DNA from: Isoetes taiwanensis
Taxonomy: Eukaryota; Streptophyta; Lycopodiopsida; Isoetales; Isoetaceae
Assembly: GCA_021234155.1 (NCBI GenBank)
Contig: JAJEKV010000010.1
Coordinates: 9,898,406 to 9,962,405, forward strand
DNA: 64,000 nucleotides
Direction of reading: 5' to 3'
Shown: piece after piece, positions 20,752-31,492 of the stretch
Layout of the letters: each line of letters begins with the position of its first letter
How positions within the stretch are numbered: position 1 is the first letter of the stretch
The notes under the pieces: model-generated
What the model was told of the DNA's origin: nothing
Databases searched by the model: none
The model's input: only the letters and a program-made list of their open reading frames with translations
Made by a program: the position numbers and the translations under genes

Positions 20752-20953
20752 GTTTATAATGCCCTCGGATTTACATTTTTTAGTAGTTAAAATGTTGAGC
20801 AAGCAATTGTCCAGTATGAAAAGGCAGTAGCTTGGAATAACTTACGGAATGCTTAGTGGGCGAAGGCATTGAAGGCCTATGAACAGACATTGCAATTTGA
20901 TCCTAACAACAAGGTCGCACTAGCACGCGAGATAAACATCGTTTCAATGAAGG
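20752..20953 (+). pseudogene. TPR protein fragment, PYG7-like
   Basis: After an acceptor TTGGCAG the frame reads VYNALGFTFFSS, stop, NVEQAIVQYEKAVAWNNL, then (after another stop) WAKALKAYEQTLQFDPNN KVALARE, with GTATTC at the end. These are two TPR helices with the NALG, AWNNL and FDPNNKVA phrases typical of the chloroplast photosystem I assembly factor PYG7. Two in-frame stops and missing residues show decay. The assignment to PYG7 rather than another plastid TPR protein is from motif memory only. Confidence 0.6.
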
Positions 20954-22045
20954 TATTCTTTCTGTTGATGGAAATGAGACCTTGAAGTATCGTAACCTTG
21001 AACTAATGATCAGAAAATAAATTCCTGTTTATGCATTTGCAAGAAATGCCACTGTAACAAAATAAGAGGCGTCCACACAAATAACTAGCATAGCATCATC
21101 ACTGCATGATATAACAAACTCTAAGCTTTGTCGAGATGCCAATGCAACAACATAGCCAGCTTTGTATAAGATAGGCTCTTTTGAACATCACAAGTTATAT
21201 AGAACATAGAGCAAATATGTATCATCATGATCACCAAATATTATCAATAAATCCATTGAGACTTTTTTGACATTTCTAATGTGCACAAGGAAATATCCCC
21301 TTTAAACGTAGGCCAAATGTTATGTTTTGCTTGCATATATTCTTGCAATCAACATGGAAGTTAATTGCACTTAACATTTCACATTGGCATTTGAAGGGTT
21401 TGGGTTACACCACATTTATCAATGTCTTACAACATTGCTAGACAAGATGTTTTTGAATTCAACATACTTTGCGATAAACAGATGCGACATCCATGTCTTC
21501 ATATCCAATTTATAGCATTGAAAGATCATCGCCAAACTCTTCTGTAGTTTTGTATGACCAAAGTAAACATGTCTTTTAATAATCGTGCAACTTTATATTG
21601 TTATTTAAATGAGCATTACATTCTTATTGAAACTTCGCCTTTGGAAGTACATTGTATGTTGCATTATCACATTACACCTATCCAGATGTTTCTTTAATCC
21701 TATGGGAAGCGCATTCCCCTCTCAATATTGCAAACATTAATGCTTCAAAAAACATAGGAAGTGGATTCCCTCTCAATATTGCAAACATTGGTCATGTATA
21801 TATGGCTTCTTTTCAATGGAATATCCACTCTAAACTTAGGCCAAATGGAAGATAACTAGAAGATTCTTGCTAAGCCCTCCAATGCCAGTAGTTGCAGTGG
21901 AAATGCCAATTTGTTGTAGATGCAATACATGTGGTGAGAATGCATATTTTGTGCTCCAATGTTCCTCCTACAATCCTCACATGCATATTTTCATGCTCCA
22001 AATCTTTATTTAGCAATAAACAACCACCTTTCAGATTGTTACTAG

Positions 22046-22073
22046 GCCCGGCAACGCCGGGCACCATAACTAG
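22046..22073 (+). mobile_element. Helitron 3' terminus of the gene-carrying element
   Basis: A perfect GC-rich hairpin GCCCGGCAACGCCGGGC (stem 7, loop AAC), spacer ACCATAA, then CTAG (22,070-22,073) followed by T. This is the standard Helitron end: hairpin, CTRR, insertion before T. Confidence 0.75.
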
Positions 22074-22985
22074 TATTGATTAGATCTACAACCACTTAAT
22101 GGAAGGTAGATAAAGCCGCCCGTTGTTTTGTTGCCTGGCATAATTTTAGTGAATTTCATGTCCTCAGTACATAGTTTAGTGGTCGGATCCTTAGTTTCAA
22201 AGCCCAGTGGTTGTCTCCTACAAAAAAATTCCAAGAGATGGTGACCAAGGGCATATGATTTTTGTTAGTAGATGGTTGAGTATTGCTCAAAACTTTATGT
22301 CGGAATGCCAAACTTAGAAGATTTTTGAATCTTGGCAAGCTTACTTAGAAAGCTTCAAGATATCAAATTTGAGTGTAGCAAAGAAATAAATTTTTATTTG
22401 GTATTTGTATGATACCATAGAGATGAGTGAGATAGTAGAATGCAAAATCTTGTCAAAAGTTTGTGAAATAGACTTAAACGTTTTGCCTAATCCAAAGGTT
22501 TTTCACCGTAGATTGATTGAGCTTTCCATTTTTTCAAAGCTATGCATCACGATTGTTTTATCTCTTTAGCTATGTTCTTTGCTTCTAATGCTCAATTATT
22601 ATATTTCATTTGATCATGTTTTCATTGTCCAACACTTATATCTGTGTCCTTATTATCAAAGATTCCAAGATATTTACACGTATGCGGGAGATCTTTACAA
22701 AATCTACAAAGCAACAATACATATCTTGCCGTTTAATTTAGTTGACATCTATGAAGGCAGCAACGTGAGAGTATGATCTATGATACCAAACCACACATGT
22801 GAACGAGAAGCCTACTATGGTTTTTGTTCAAGACAAATTCAAATTCAATTGAATAGATTAAGAACCTTTTTTCTTCCCATAAACGATTTCAATAGTCTAG
22901 TATAAATTACTATTCCAAAGTGATTGACCAATTAGTTATATTTATTTTTACTTTATTTATGTTCTTAAATGTAATTTTATGTACA
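22074..22985. other. Intergenic, no recognised gene
   Basis: AT-rich sequence with short frames only. I see no domain, repeat or regulatory motif I can support. Confidence 0.4.
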
Positions 22986-22989
22986 CAAA

Positions 22990-23560
22990 TGACAACGTTC
23001 TTTATATCAGAAGCTGGTGGACGTTGACATTGTCCCCCTTCGGATTGGTTGGCAGCTTCGTCTTTCCCCTCCTCAGTGGAAGCGAATATGGTCTTGCACT
23101 TGGGACAAATTGCTTCATCACAAAGTTTCTACCTTGTGGTGGCAGATCCTTCATAGATGCCTGCGGGTTAATGTGGGCCTCCATAAGTTTGCTCTCAATA
23201 TTTCAGAACTTTGCCCATTGTGTAAGCGGCAACCTCAGACTCTCGAACATTGTTTTTTACTCAGCGATCAAGTCCGGCCAGTTTGATTGTGGTTACCATC
23301 TCTCTTTTATATGGTCTTGACTAGCCAACGGGTGCTTCTTGCTATCTATCCCTCCACTTGGAACAAGTTGCAGCAGCAAGCTTTTCATTTAGCGTCAGAT
23401 TGATTGATGATCTGGAAAAGGCAGTGGTGGTGTACCTTCAAGGGCTTAGCGATTACTGCTGACCAAGTTCTTCATGAGGCACAAGATAGATTGCTAAACA
23501 TGTACTTATGTTCACAACTTGCTTCTGAGAAGAAATGCTTGATTTTTGAGCAATTTTTGA
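22990..23560 (+). pseudogene. LINE-type zinc-binding RT domain (zf-RVT) remnant
   Basis: The frame 23,017-23,286 reads WKRIWSCTWDKLLHHKVSTL, then WWQILHRCLRVN and CPLCKRQPQTLEHCFLLS. This is the plant zf-RVT pattern that follows L1-type reverse transcriptases (W..L.H..L.., CPLC...E..EH.F). After a stop the similarity seems to go on to about 23,560 (STWNKLQQQAFHLASD). It is a different LINE lineage from LINE A and B. No RT core is attached. Confidence 0.6.
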
Positions 23561-23979
23561 GCATATAATTTCTTGCATCGACGGTTTGCTCCACTCAGTG
23601 AATTATCTTTGTCTGCTAAGATTTTATTCCTGCCTTTACAGTTATACATGTACTTTCTTGAGATATCGAATGAGGTTTAACATCCTTTAAAAAATAAAAA
23701 CCTCAATCGACTATCTTCTGAATCCAACCTGCTCCAAATCCATCTTTTTATGCAATTTTGTGAATTTCTAGTACAAGTCTAACAACTGTTTAACGACATT
23801 TGTGAAGTTTGGCTGCAAGTTTAACAACTGTCTAGATTGTAGCAATATCAAAAGTGTATACAACCATAGCATTAATTTTTTTGAGAATTACAATTTAAGA
23901 CACGTGACAGTGACTTGAGTCATTTATTGAATGGAGATAAGTATTTATGCATACATGAATGAAACATTCAGATTTCAAT

Positions 23980-24336
23980 TCATAAATTATTAGTATTGGT
24001 AGCCCAGATTGCACCATTACGTGACGCATAAATCACTAGATTTCCATCATTTTGCATGACGAGCCTATAGTTATCCTGTATGCCATTAGTATTGCTTGCC
24101 CATACTGGTTTGTTGAGGTTGTTGTACATTACTAAATTGCCATCACCTTGCATGATCACAAAGACACTAGCATACCCTTTACCATTTGTTCCAGTGGCCC
24201 AAAGCGGGTGCATATTTGAAGTGCGATAAAGCACTAGATTCAAATCATTTTGTAGCACGAGCTTGAAATCTCCATTTTGGGATACCAACGTCCCATTTAC
24301 TTCCAGTACACCATTTGCAAATAAGGTATCAGCCAT
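23980..24336 (-). CDS. GNA-type (bulb-type) mannose-binding lectin, 118 aa
   Basis: One B-lectin domain fills the protein. It contains three complete mannose-binding motifs QxDxNxVxY: QNDLNLVLY, QGDGNLVMY and QNDGNLVIY, plus the structural Trp phrases PLWATGTN, VWASNTN and IWATNTN. The start MADTLFANG (24,336) was chosen because the longer frame runs through the TATA sequence. There is no signal peptide, so it resembles the cytosolic one-domain lectins. Members bind mannose-type glycans and are often stress-related. The frame is intact and intronless. Its upstream DNA forms a tandem array. Confidence 0.85.
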   Translation of the reverse strand: MADTLFANGVLEVNGTLVSQNGDFKLVLQNDLNLVLYRTSNMHPLWATGTNGKGYASVFVIMQGDGNLVMYNNLNKPVWASNTNGIQDNYRLVMQNDGNLVIYASRNGAIWATNTNNL

Positions 24337-24354
24337 TCTACCCCTTGTTTGTTG

Positions 24355-25200
24355 ATGTATTAAGAACCCCATCTTATTTATAATGGATTGAGATAAGAAA
24401 CTTTCTTTTACCATTAATATAATAATCATATTGAGCATGATCATACGTTATCGCCCATATGATATATATTTAATGTAGATATTGCATGATGAATGAAATG
24501 GCTCACATCCTTCAATAAAACAATCACAAGTTTCTTCGTCTCAATATCATGGACCCCATCTTAGTTATAATGGATTGAAATGAAAAATTTCTTTCATGGA
24601 GCTTTCTTGTGATACATGCGACTGCACGAGATGTTGCATGATGGATAAAATGGCTTATGACATGCAATGTACGAGTTGTTGCATGACGGATAAAATGATC
24701 ATACATTATTGCCCTTATGTCATGGACCCCATCTTAGTTATAATGGATTGGAAAAAAAGTTTCTTTCATGGAGCTGCTCTAGATTGACTTCGTGTGATAC
24801 GTGCGAATGTATGGGGTAAAATGGCTTATGACATGCAATGTATGAGCTGTTGCATGACGCATGACGAATAAAATGGCTTACATCAATAAAACTATCATAA
24901 GTTACCTTCTCAATATCATGGACCCATCTTAATTCTAATACACTGAAATACACAAATTTCTTTTACCACAATATAATAATCATATGGAGCACGAGAACAC
25001 GCCAATTTCTTCTCAATATCATGGATCACATCTTAGATATAATGGAACAAGATAAGAAAAATTCTTTACTACAATATAATAATCATATCGAGCACAATTA
25101 TATGTTCTCTTCTTCTCAATATCATGGACTCCAATTTATTTATAATAAATTGAGATAAGAAAATCTCTCTTATCATACTAAAATAATCACATCTAGCACC
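24355..25200 (-). repeat. Tandem array derived from the lectin promoter region
   Basis: The phrase CCCATCTTA..TATAATGGA recurs at about 24,368, 24,553, 24,730, 24,925, 25,027 and 25,130, with periods of roughly 180-195 and then 102 bp. Accompanying phrases TCTCAATATCATGGAC, AATATAATAATCATAT and GGATAAAATGGCTTATG also recur. The unit nearest the lectin contains its TATA box. The same sequence flanks the LINE B insertions further right. Confidence 0.75.
24375..24382 (-). promoter_or_regulatory. TATA box of the lectin gene
   Basis: On the minus strand the sequence reads TATAAATA, 39 bases before the chosen ATG, which predicts a very short 5' leader. Related sequences recur in each upstream repeat unit, mostly decayed to TTATAA. 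Confidence 0.55.
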
Positions 25201-25371
25201 CTCCATCCTAGTGTATGGTAAAGTATGAAATGATTAGGAAAATTTCCTTCAAGCCTTAGGAAGGAAGGAAGGAAGGAAGGTTCTTTTATCGTCCGCGGAG
25301 GCCAATCGGCCTATGGGACCCAAATTACAGGGGTGCAGCAAGTCCGTTGCTACCCGAATTAAAAAACGCCC

Positions 25372-27733
25372 TTACGAGGGAAAACCCGTCGCAGCAACAA
25401 GCCTGCTGGCAGCTGTATAAATATACATATACACATGAATTTTCGGCACCTCAGATAGGCGCGGGGGGATAGAGGTGAGTCCGCAGACCCAAAACCTCAT
25501 GGAGGTAGGAGCCAAGGGATCAAACCGGACGGCCCAGTCTTGAGTAGCTTCGTCGCAATGTGCGTACCAGTGTCGCACCAAGAGGGCGTAGCGAGCCCGG
25601 ATCTGACTATAGGCTGGACAGCTTTGGAAGGCATGGCTTTCATCCTCAACAACCCCCAAAACAACACGACAAAGCCCGCCCCGGCGCTAGCTTCTCCAAT
25701 CCACCGACCCGTCTCAAGCCGAAGATGGTGGGCCCCTGTTCGAATGGACGCAATGATCCTGTGCTTCTTCATGGGCAACTGAGAACACAGGTAAAGCTGT
25801 GGGCCTCGAACCAGGGTGGGGTTTATGTGCTATTTATGGTGTGCCATCTTTACCTGTTCATGAGCATTGTGGTCCCAGAGCTTCCCCAGGAAACAAGAGT
25901 CCAAGTACCCCCTCAGCCTATCCCAGCCGGCGTCTGTGTGCACCTGGACGCACCTATGTGCCTCTACATTCCAGAGCGCCAACCACTGGGCTCTCTTGTC
26001 CTTCCAACAAGCCCTGAGTCGTTGCGGGCTCATCGCCACAGCGTAAGCCAAGTGCGGGAGCTGTCGCCCATGCTGGCCACCTTGTGGAAGTAAACAATGT
26101 GTCTATCGAGGGCCGCATGCTGCAAAGGCATGAATCCTGTCTCCTGCAATAAGATCTAATATGGAACTGAGGGCTTGACCCCAAGTGCCCACATCAAAAA
26201 TGCCTTCTGGACCTGCTCCAAGTCGTTCCAAGTCGCCAAAGACACCACTGGGCCCCACACCTCGACCCCATACAGAAGAAGTGGCTCCACCAGTGCCTGG
26301 AACAAATGTGACTGTTGGCCCCAGTCATACAGTTCTGCCCTGTGACTATTGTTTTGCATTGCGTACAACGCCTTCCAACCTGCGGTCACCCGAAGGCGAA
26401 TGGATGCATCCCAATACATTGAGGACAAAAATTCCACCCACAGGTACTTGTAACTGGGTGTGACCTCTACCATCTGCCCCTGGTAAGTGAGCGCCGGAGG
26501 TGCTGGATGACGTGAGGAGGATATGAGGACCACCTTAGTCTTGGCCAGGTTGACACGCATGTCCATCGCCTGGCAGAATGTGTCCAGGGCATCTAGGTGT
26601 GCCTGCATGCCCTCTGGTGTATGGGCCAAGAGGTCCACATCATCCGCATAGATGAGCTGCCGGATGACCTGGTGCAAGAGTCAGATCTGACCCCCCCCCC
26701 CATTGGCGGACAAGCCCGGACTTCCAACCGGGTCAATGTAAAGTCCAAAGAGTGTGGGTGAGAGAGGACAACCTTACCTAACTCCAATGCTGCTGGCAAA
26801 TGACTGTCCTTTCGGTTGCATGCGGCCTGTGCAGCTCTCCTACAGTCTGTACACTGCGTTCTGCAGATCCACAAGGAGCCCCAGATGGTGCAATCTCGCC
26901 TACAACTTTTCCTGAGGTACCGTGTCAAAAGCTTTTGCAAAGTCCACAAAACAGCAGTACAGGTCCTCCCGACGGTTCCTGTTGTCCTCGACCAGGGCCC
27001 TGAGTGTGAAGATATGATCAATGGTCGAATGCTCCGGGTCGGGCTTTTGCACGGGTAAGTGCCCTAATTTCCGCGCCTCACCTACCGTTACTTGCTGTTC
27101 GAGAATGCCCGCCAACAGCTTGGCAAACACTGAGCTGACCTCGATGGTTCGGTAATTGGCTGGACAGTGTGGGTCCTCTGCCTTGTAGATCGGAACAACC
27201 CTGCCTGTGGTCCATGACCGGGGAAAACCCTCTTGCAGCGCCCTGTTGAACAATGCAAAGAAGGGCACCATGGGCACCATGGGTCGCCTTCCCCATTAGC
27301 CGCAAAGTTGCAGCCCTCTTCGACATCTTCTTCTGTGATCACCAGTGGTGGGCCATGTTGCGGGGGCACATCTATCCGTGTTCCCGGGGGATCATAAAGC
27401 TGTTGCAGGTACTCCTCCCATTGCTCCGCCGTGATGTGCCACGTAGATTGTGCTGGCCTTTGGAGTACCCTGCGCCAGAAAATTCTCGGATGGGTGTCTA
27501 GTAGGCCTAACATTTCTCTTTGGTGCCTTGCCAGGTACCTTGCCTTTGTTTTCTTGAGGAAGGCGCGGTAATGGCTGGTGGCCTGAGCTCGCGTGTCCTG
27601 ATCCACGACGAGACGAAGTGCGCATTTGCGTTCCTTACATTCAGCATCAAACCATCTGTTACGCGGGAAGGTTCCGGCCTCTGATCTCTAGCGTGGGGGA
27701 GGTCTTCCAAAGCAGTTGTCTGCCCCTAGCATG
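25372..27733 (-). pseudogene. LINE A ORF2, linker plus reverse transcriptase (copy 1)
   Basis: From the 5' side: linker (GADNCFGRPP, RNRWFDAECKERK, TKARYLARHQREMLGLLDT), RT start (VVPIYKAEDP, NYRTIEVSSVFAKLLAGILE), motif A (CFVDFAKAFDTVPQEKL, near 26,930), catalytic YADDV (about 26,640), post-RT region (LVEPLLLYGVEVWGP) and a C-terminal zinc-like segment to 25,372. The pieces sit in several frames, so the enzyme is broken. A run of twelve C at 26,688-26,699 is one obvious indel site. Confidence 0.8.
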
Positions 27734-27806
27734 GACAATTCGAAATTTGAATTTGCTTAATGTATAAAAGCATGGATTGTAGGAGAATGAACTTTTCGAT
27801 TTCTAT

Positions 27807-28235
27807 ATGCACGTTGCAAATTTCAAAAACGAGGTTAGTACGGACGTTCGGCTCACACGAAGCGAATTGTGCTGGGGCATACAAATTGTACACCTTCATT
27901 TCGCGCCGTGCGATCTACGCAGTATGGAAGCTCCAAATGATGTGTGGATAAGGATCCAACTGACTCACGAATATGCTCCAGTCTTCAATCGCAAAAAAGG
28001 AGGTCTAAAAAATAAGAACTTAGACCTCGACGTGTTGTGTCTTGCAGGCTCAAAAAGTGTTGACATCTGGGCGGATGACAGTTTATATCCATTGGATCCG
28101 TTGAGTGGCAAGAAACCGTCATTTCAGGACGTTTCAAGTTTGTTCCGATTTTGTGGTGACGGTAACTCTGGCCTCCTAGGATATTGTGAGAGATTGAGAG
28201 AGGATGAAGGCATTCGTAATCGAATACGCCCTTGA
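27807..28235 (+). CDS. Unknown ORF in the inserted segment (copy 1)
   Basis: The 142-codon frame has ordinary amino-acid composition; an internal Met (MEAPNDVWIRIQLTHEYAP, from 27,924) is a plausible true start. Later phrases are LDLDVLCLAGSKSVDIWADD and FRFCGDGNSGLLGYCERLRE. A TATA sequence TGTATAAAAG lies at 27,759, about 165 bases before that Met. The frame is also open in unit 2 (37,640-38,089) but broken in unit 3. I do not recognise the family; it may be a captured gene or a transposon gene. Confidence 0.45.
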   Translation: MHVANFKNEVSTDVRLTRSELCWGIQIVHLHFAPCDLRSMEAPNDVWIRIQLTHEYAPVFNRKKGGLKNKNLDLDVLCLAGSKSVDIWADDSLYPLDPLSGKKPSFQDVSSLFRFCGDGNSGLLGYCERLREDEGIRNRIRP

Positions 28236-28650
28236 GATGAGCCGCCTCCGATAAGGAAGGGGAAATGTCCGTGAAGATGCTAATAAATGACATTATACTT
28301 TGCAATGTGAAGGGTTTATACATTCTTGAAGTACAAAGGTCATGGTGTTTGTGTTTAGATACTGCTAATACAAGAAGTCTTTGACTACTTTTAACAATAG
28401 ATTCCTTTAAAAATCTATAGCTATTTAAATTATAGCAAAAATGAGTCTTGAAACTCTTTAAGTAGTAGAAGAACTCTTTGACTAGTTATCCATTTGATGA
28501 CCATTTTTAAGAAAATATGATATGTGACATTCTTATATGCAAACATTCATAAAATTTATGAACATTGAAGGTCAAAGCCATCCTTGTTTAAAGAGGATCA
28601 TATGATGCAAAATCTTCATGCTGTAAGTAATTCCATATAAGAAATTACCG

Positions 28651-29500
28651 GTGTGATCCTTATGTAAAAAAGTAAATAGAAACACAAATATTGAACTTAC
28701 AACTTAGCGTAAACAAATAGCATTTTAATAAACCAACACTTTATATACTAACACTTTACACTTTAAATAAGATATTTATTTCTTTCCTTTTACTTGAAAG
28801 CTATTTTTTTCAAGATGGATCACACCAAGCTTAATAATACATATGCAAAAAAAAAAGGACACACTAAATTAGCATGGTGTGATCCACTTTCTTATTTGTT
28901 GTCAAATTAAAATTAAACACAAGTACTCATTCCTATTTGTATCTAAAATGCTTTACCACTCTTAAGTACATAAGTCATTATCCCTTTTCAAAGAGCATAT
29001 TATTTTTCAAGAAGGATCACACAAGTTTAATAGTACATATGCAACAAAAATGGAACACACTAAATTAAGATCGTGTGATCCACTTTCTTATTTGTTGTCA
29101 AATTAAAATTAAACACAAGTACCCCTTCTCATTTAATGCTTTACCACCCCAAGTGCATAAAGTTATTAGTCCTTTTGAAGAGCATATCTTTTTTTTAAGA
29201 AGGATCACATCAAGCATCCTATTTGCATCTAAAATACTTTACCAACTCTAGTAGTACATAAAGTTATTAGCCTTTTTTCAAAAAGCAAACACTTTATCAA
29301 TAAATGAGCACGTCACATATCCACACTTAACTTCAAATAAGACACATATATATTTCTTTTATTAAAAGATAATCAAAATAATTTTACTATAGGAAGTCAT
29401 ATTTTTCCAAAAAAAGATCACACCAAGCCAAATTTTGTATAAGCTAAAAAGGTTGGAATATACTAAATTGCATGGTGTGATCCACTTTCTTGTTTGTTGT
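28651..29500. repeat. Hairpin-bearing tandem array, period about 190-215 bp (copy 1)
   Basis: GGATCACACCA or close variants start at 28,817, 29,014, 29,202 and 29,416. The reverse complement TGGTGTGATCC follows about 60 bases later at 28,875, 29,072 and 29,473, so each such unit can fold into a hairpin. CACTTTCTTATTTGTTGTCA follows each right arm. An isolated right arm occurs at 28,651 and another at 30,239. Confidence 0.7.
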
Positions 29501-31064
29501 CAATAGATAATAACACCAAGTCCCTCATCAATAGTCTGCCATTTGCATATAAAATATGTATCATTCCAAGTTATATTATGTTTTATGAACTAAACTTTTT
29601 CAAAGAGGGTCCCAAAGCAAAATACAAACACTTAATCAATAAGCCAACACTTTACCAACAACCAAAGCTTTATTAAATAAGATTTTTATGTTATTTTATC
29701 AAACCTAACAATGTTTCCATATGTGACACTTTGAGTTAACTGATCCAAAGGCTCATGAAAGCGACATTTTATACAATATGTCTTTGGAGCTTTTGTGTCG
29801 TGGCATTAGTAAACACCTCTAATAGAGCAAATATTTTGTAACTCATTTTTTCAACAACCCTGGATGCACGTCTTATCAAACATTTCTTCATTGCAAGGAC
29901 ACCATTCTCATAAGGCTTGCACAATTAAACTTAAAAAAGAGATCATGGGACGACTTTCAAGCTCGGCTCCCACAACTTTACAACATAAAACTAGATGCCC
30001 ATTGCCCTGAATGTATATCTTGGAAAAGCATGTCTCTTATGTCCATATGTTAGACAACAACGATGCTAGTAATGCTTTTCCCTAGTCTCAAATCCCCGAC
30101 ATCTGATAAATATAGCCCAAAGAAAAATATTTGATTCAGTGAGTGAATATAAATCAAGAAGAGGGAAGAAAAAAGAACCAAGGATTACATGACGCGAAAT
30201 CTCACTACACATTTACAAAGTGCATATGCATTTTCGCATGGTGTGATCCATGTATTATTGAGGGTGCAAATTTGCAAATATCCTCCTCTTCAAATCCCTT
30301 TCCCCCTCCCCTTCCCTTTTTTTTTTTTTTGCAATACACTATCCATAGCATTTATTTTGAACCCTATAGTTCTACCTATTCATTATGCGTATGAATGTCG
30401 CTACCGGGCGATGTAACTCCATAGTCACCCTTCGTTAAGGATAGCATTCTCACCCACGAGCCTATGGATAGATATCCTTCCACCGTCGATCGACGGTCGT
30501 TGAATTGTAAGAATGAATGGCGAGAGCAATACGATGAATGGGAAGAGTGAAAAGTAGGAAAACTTCGTAATGAAAATTTGGGTAGTAAAACATGGCATGT
30601 AACGTATATGTTTGCTTGTCCGCACGCCTACGCCGTTGTTGCTTAACTCTATGCTCCCCACAAAAACACGGACACTATTGGAGACTTGGATTCCAAATGA
30701 AGAGCCGGGCGGAGAGGATGCACGCTAAACGCTAATGTGAACAATGGAAATCTTGGTGCCAAAATTTGATAAGGTGGTTGGTGCATGTGGGCATGTGCAC
30801 AGTAGCCGGGAAAAGTAGCCATTATTTTGGTCCGCGATACGATTTTTGAAAAATGCGGGCCATTAATGTGGTTGCAATGAATGCACACACATGTCCTATG
30901 AAATTTCGCCATGTGGATGCCAAGTAAGCCTGCTCCTCTTTCTACTTGCCAACTAATACTGACTTTGGAAAAAAATGCGCAAACATCATTGGTCGCGAGA
31001 AACATTACGTGGAATTCTGGCATCCAAGATATGGGCCATTTTGAGACCCCAAATCCGCCCTAAT

Positions 31065-31492
31065 GTTGTGCTGCTATATGTCATCATATAGATCGACATA
31101 CGGTCCATCATGTCCACCTCCGGGTGGCTGTGATAGAAGGGACTCTCTGCATGGAAAAAGTAGCAAGCAGCTAGGAAGAGAGGATCGCCGCCAGGGTGGT
31201 GCACCCGGACCCACAAGTAGCGGTTATGTCTGTCGGTCTTCTGGAGGGAAACCAAATGTTCCAAGGCTACCCGGTAGTAGCAGGCAACCCCACCGTGCCT
31301 ACGTCTCCCTGTACAACCATTGAACACTGAAAAATGCTGGTACCCTGGCAGATCGGGCAGCCTGTGGCCTGGGTGTTCCCATGTCTCCATGAGGAAGATG
31401 AGGTCCATGTCCACAACTACTGAATTGAGGCTATCGCCCTTCTGCCACAGGAAACCCCGACAGTTCCAGACCACCACCTGGAGGCACAATTC
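31065..31492 (-). pseudogene. LINE A ORF2, endonuclease N-terminal half (copy 1)
   Basis: The frame reads LCLQVVVWNCRGFLWQKGD then DLIFLMETWEHPGH, LFLAACYFFHAESPFYHSHP and DRMSIYMMTYS. N in VWNCRGF and E in LMETW are the first metal-site residues of APE-type endonucleases, which nick the target. The frame starts directly after the ORF1 stop, in the same frame and with no ATG. It is cut by the foreign segment before the GDFN motif. Confidence 0.75.

Larger units (their letters stand above)
16260..22073 (+). mobile_element. Probable Helitron carrying four gene fragments (left end not located)
   Basis: The right end is a clear Helitron 3' terminus at 22,046-22,073. To its left, on the same strand, lie intron-containing pieces of four unrelated genes: RCC1-like (16.8-17.1 kb), PPR (18.8-19.0 kb), starch synthase III (19.5-19.9 kb) and a TPR protein (20.75-20.95 kb). 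Helitrons are known to pick up several genomic fragments in this way. No Rep/helicase gene is visible, so it would be non-autonomous. The left coordinate is a placeholder after the LINE; no convincing TC 5' terminus was identified. Confidence 0.55.
27734..31064. mobile_element. 3.3-kb foreign segment inside the LINE A endonuclease (copy 1)
   Basis: The segment separates the endonuclease N-terminus (ending near SIYMMTYS) from the linker (SMLGADNCFG). It also replaces the endonuclease half with the expected GDFN and SDH motifs. It carries an ORF (27,807-28,235), an AT-rich hairpin array (28.6-29.5 kb), a CT/T-rich run at 30,295-30,330 and a GC-richer right part. No terminal inverted repeat or target duplication was found, and the edges are good to about 10 bases only. 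The type of element is unknown. Confidence 0.55.

Noticed and set aside
25540-26463. Plus-strand ORFs over LINE A (also 35,401-36,361 and 45,143-45,790)
   Set aside because: They are antisense shadows of ORF2, which has the RT motifs on the minus strand.
27725-27745. CTAG at 27,726 as a Helitron edge of the 3.3-kb segment
   Set aside because: No hairpin precedes it on either strand, and the opposite edge shows no matching TC start.
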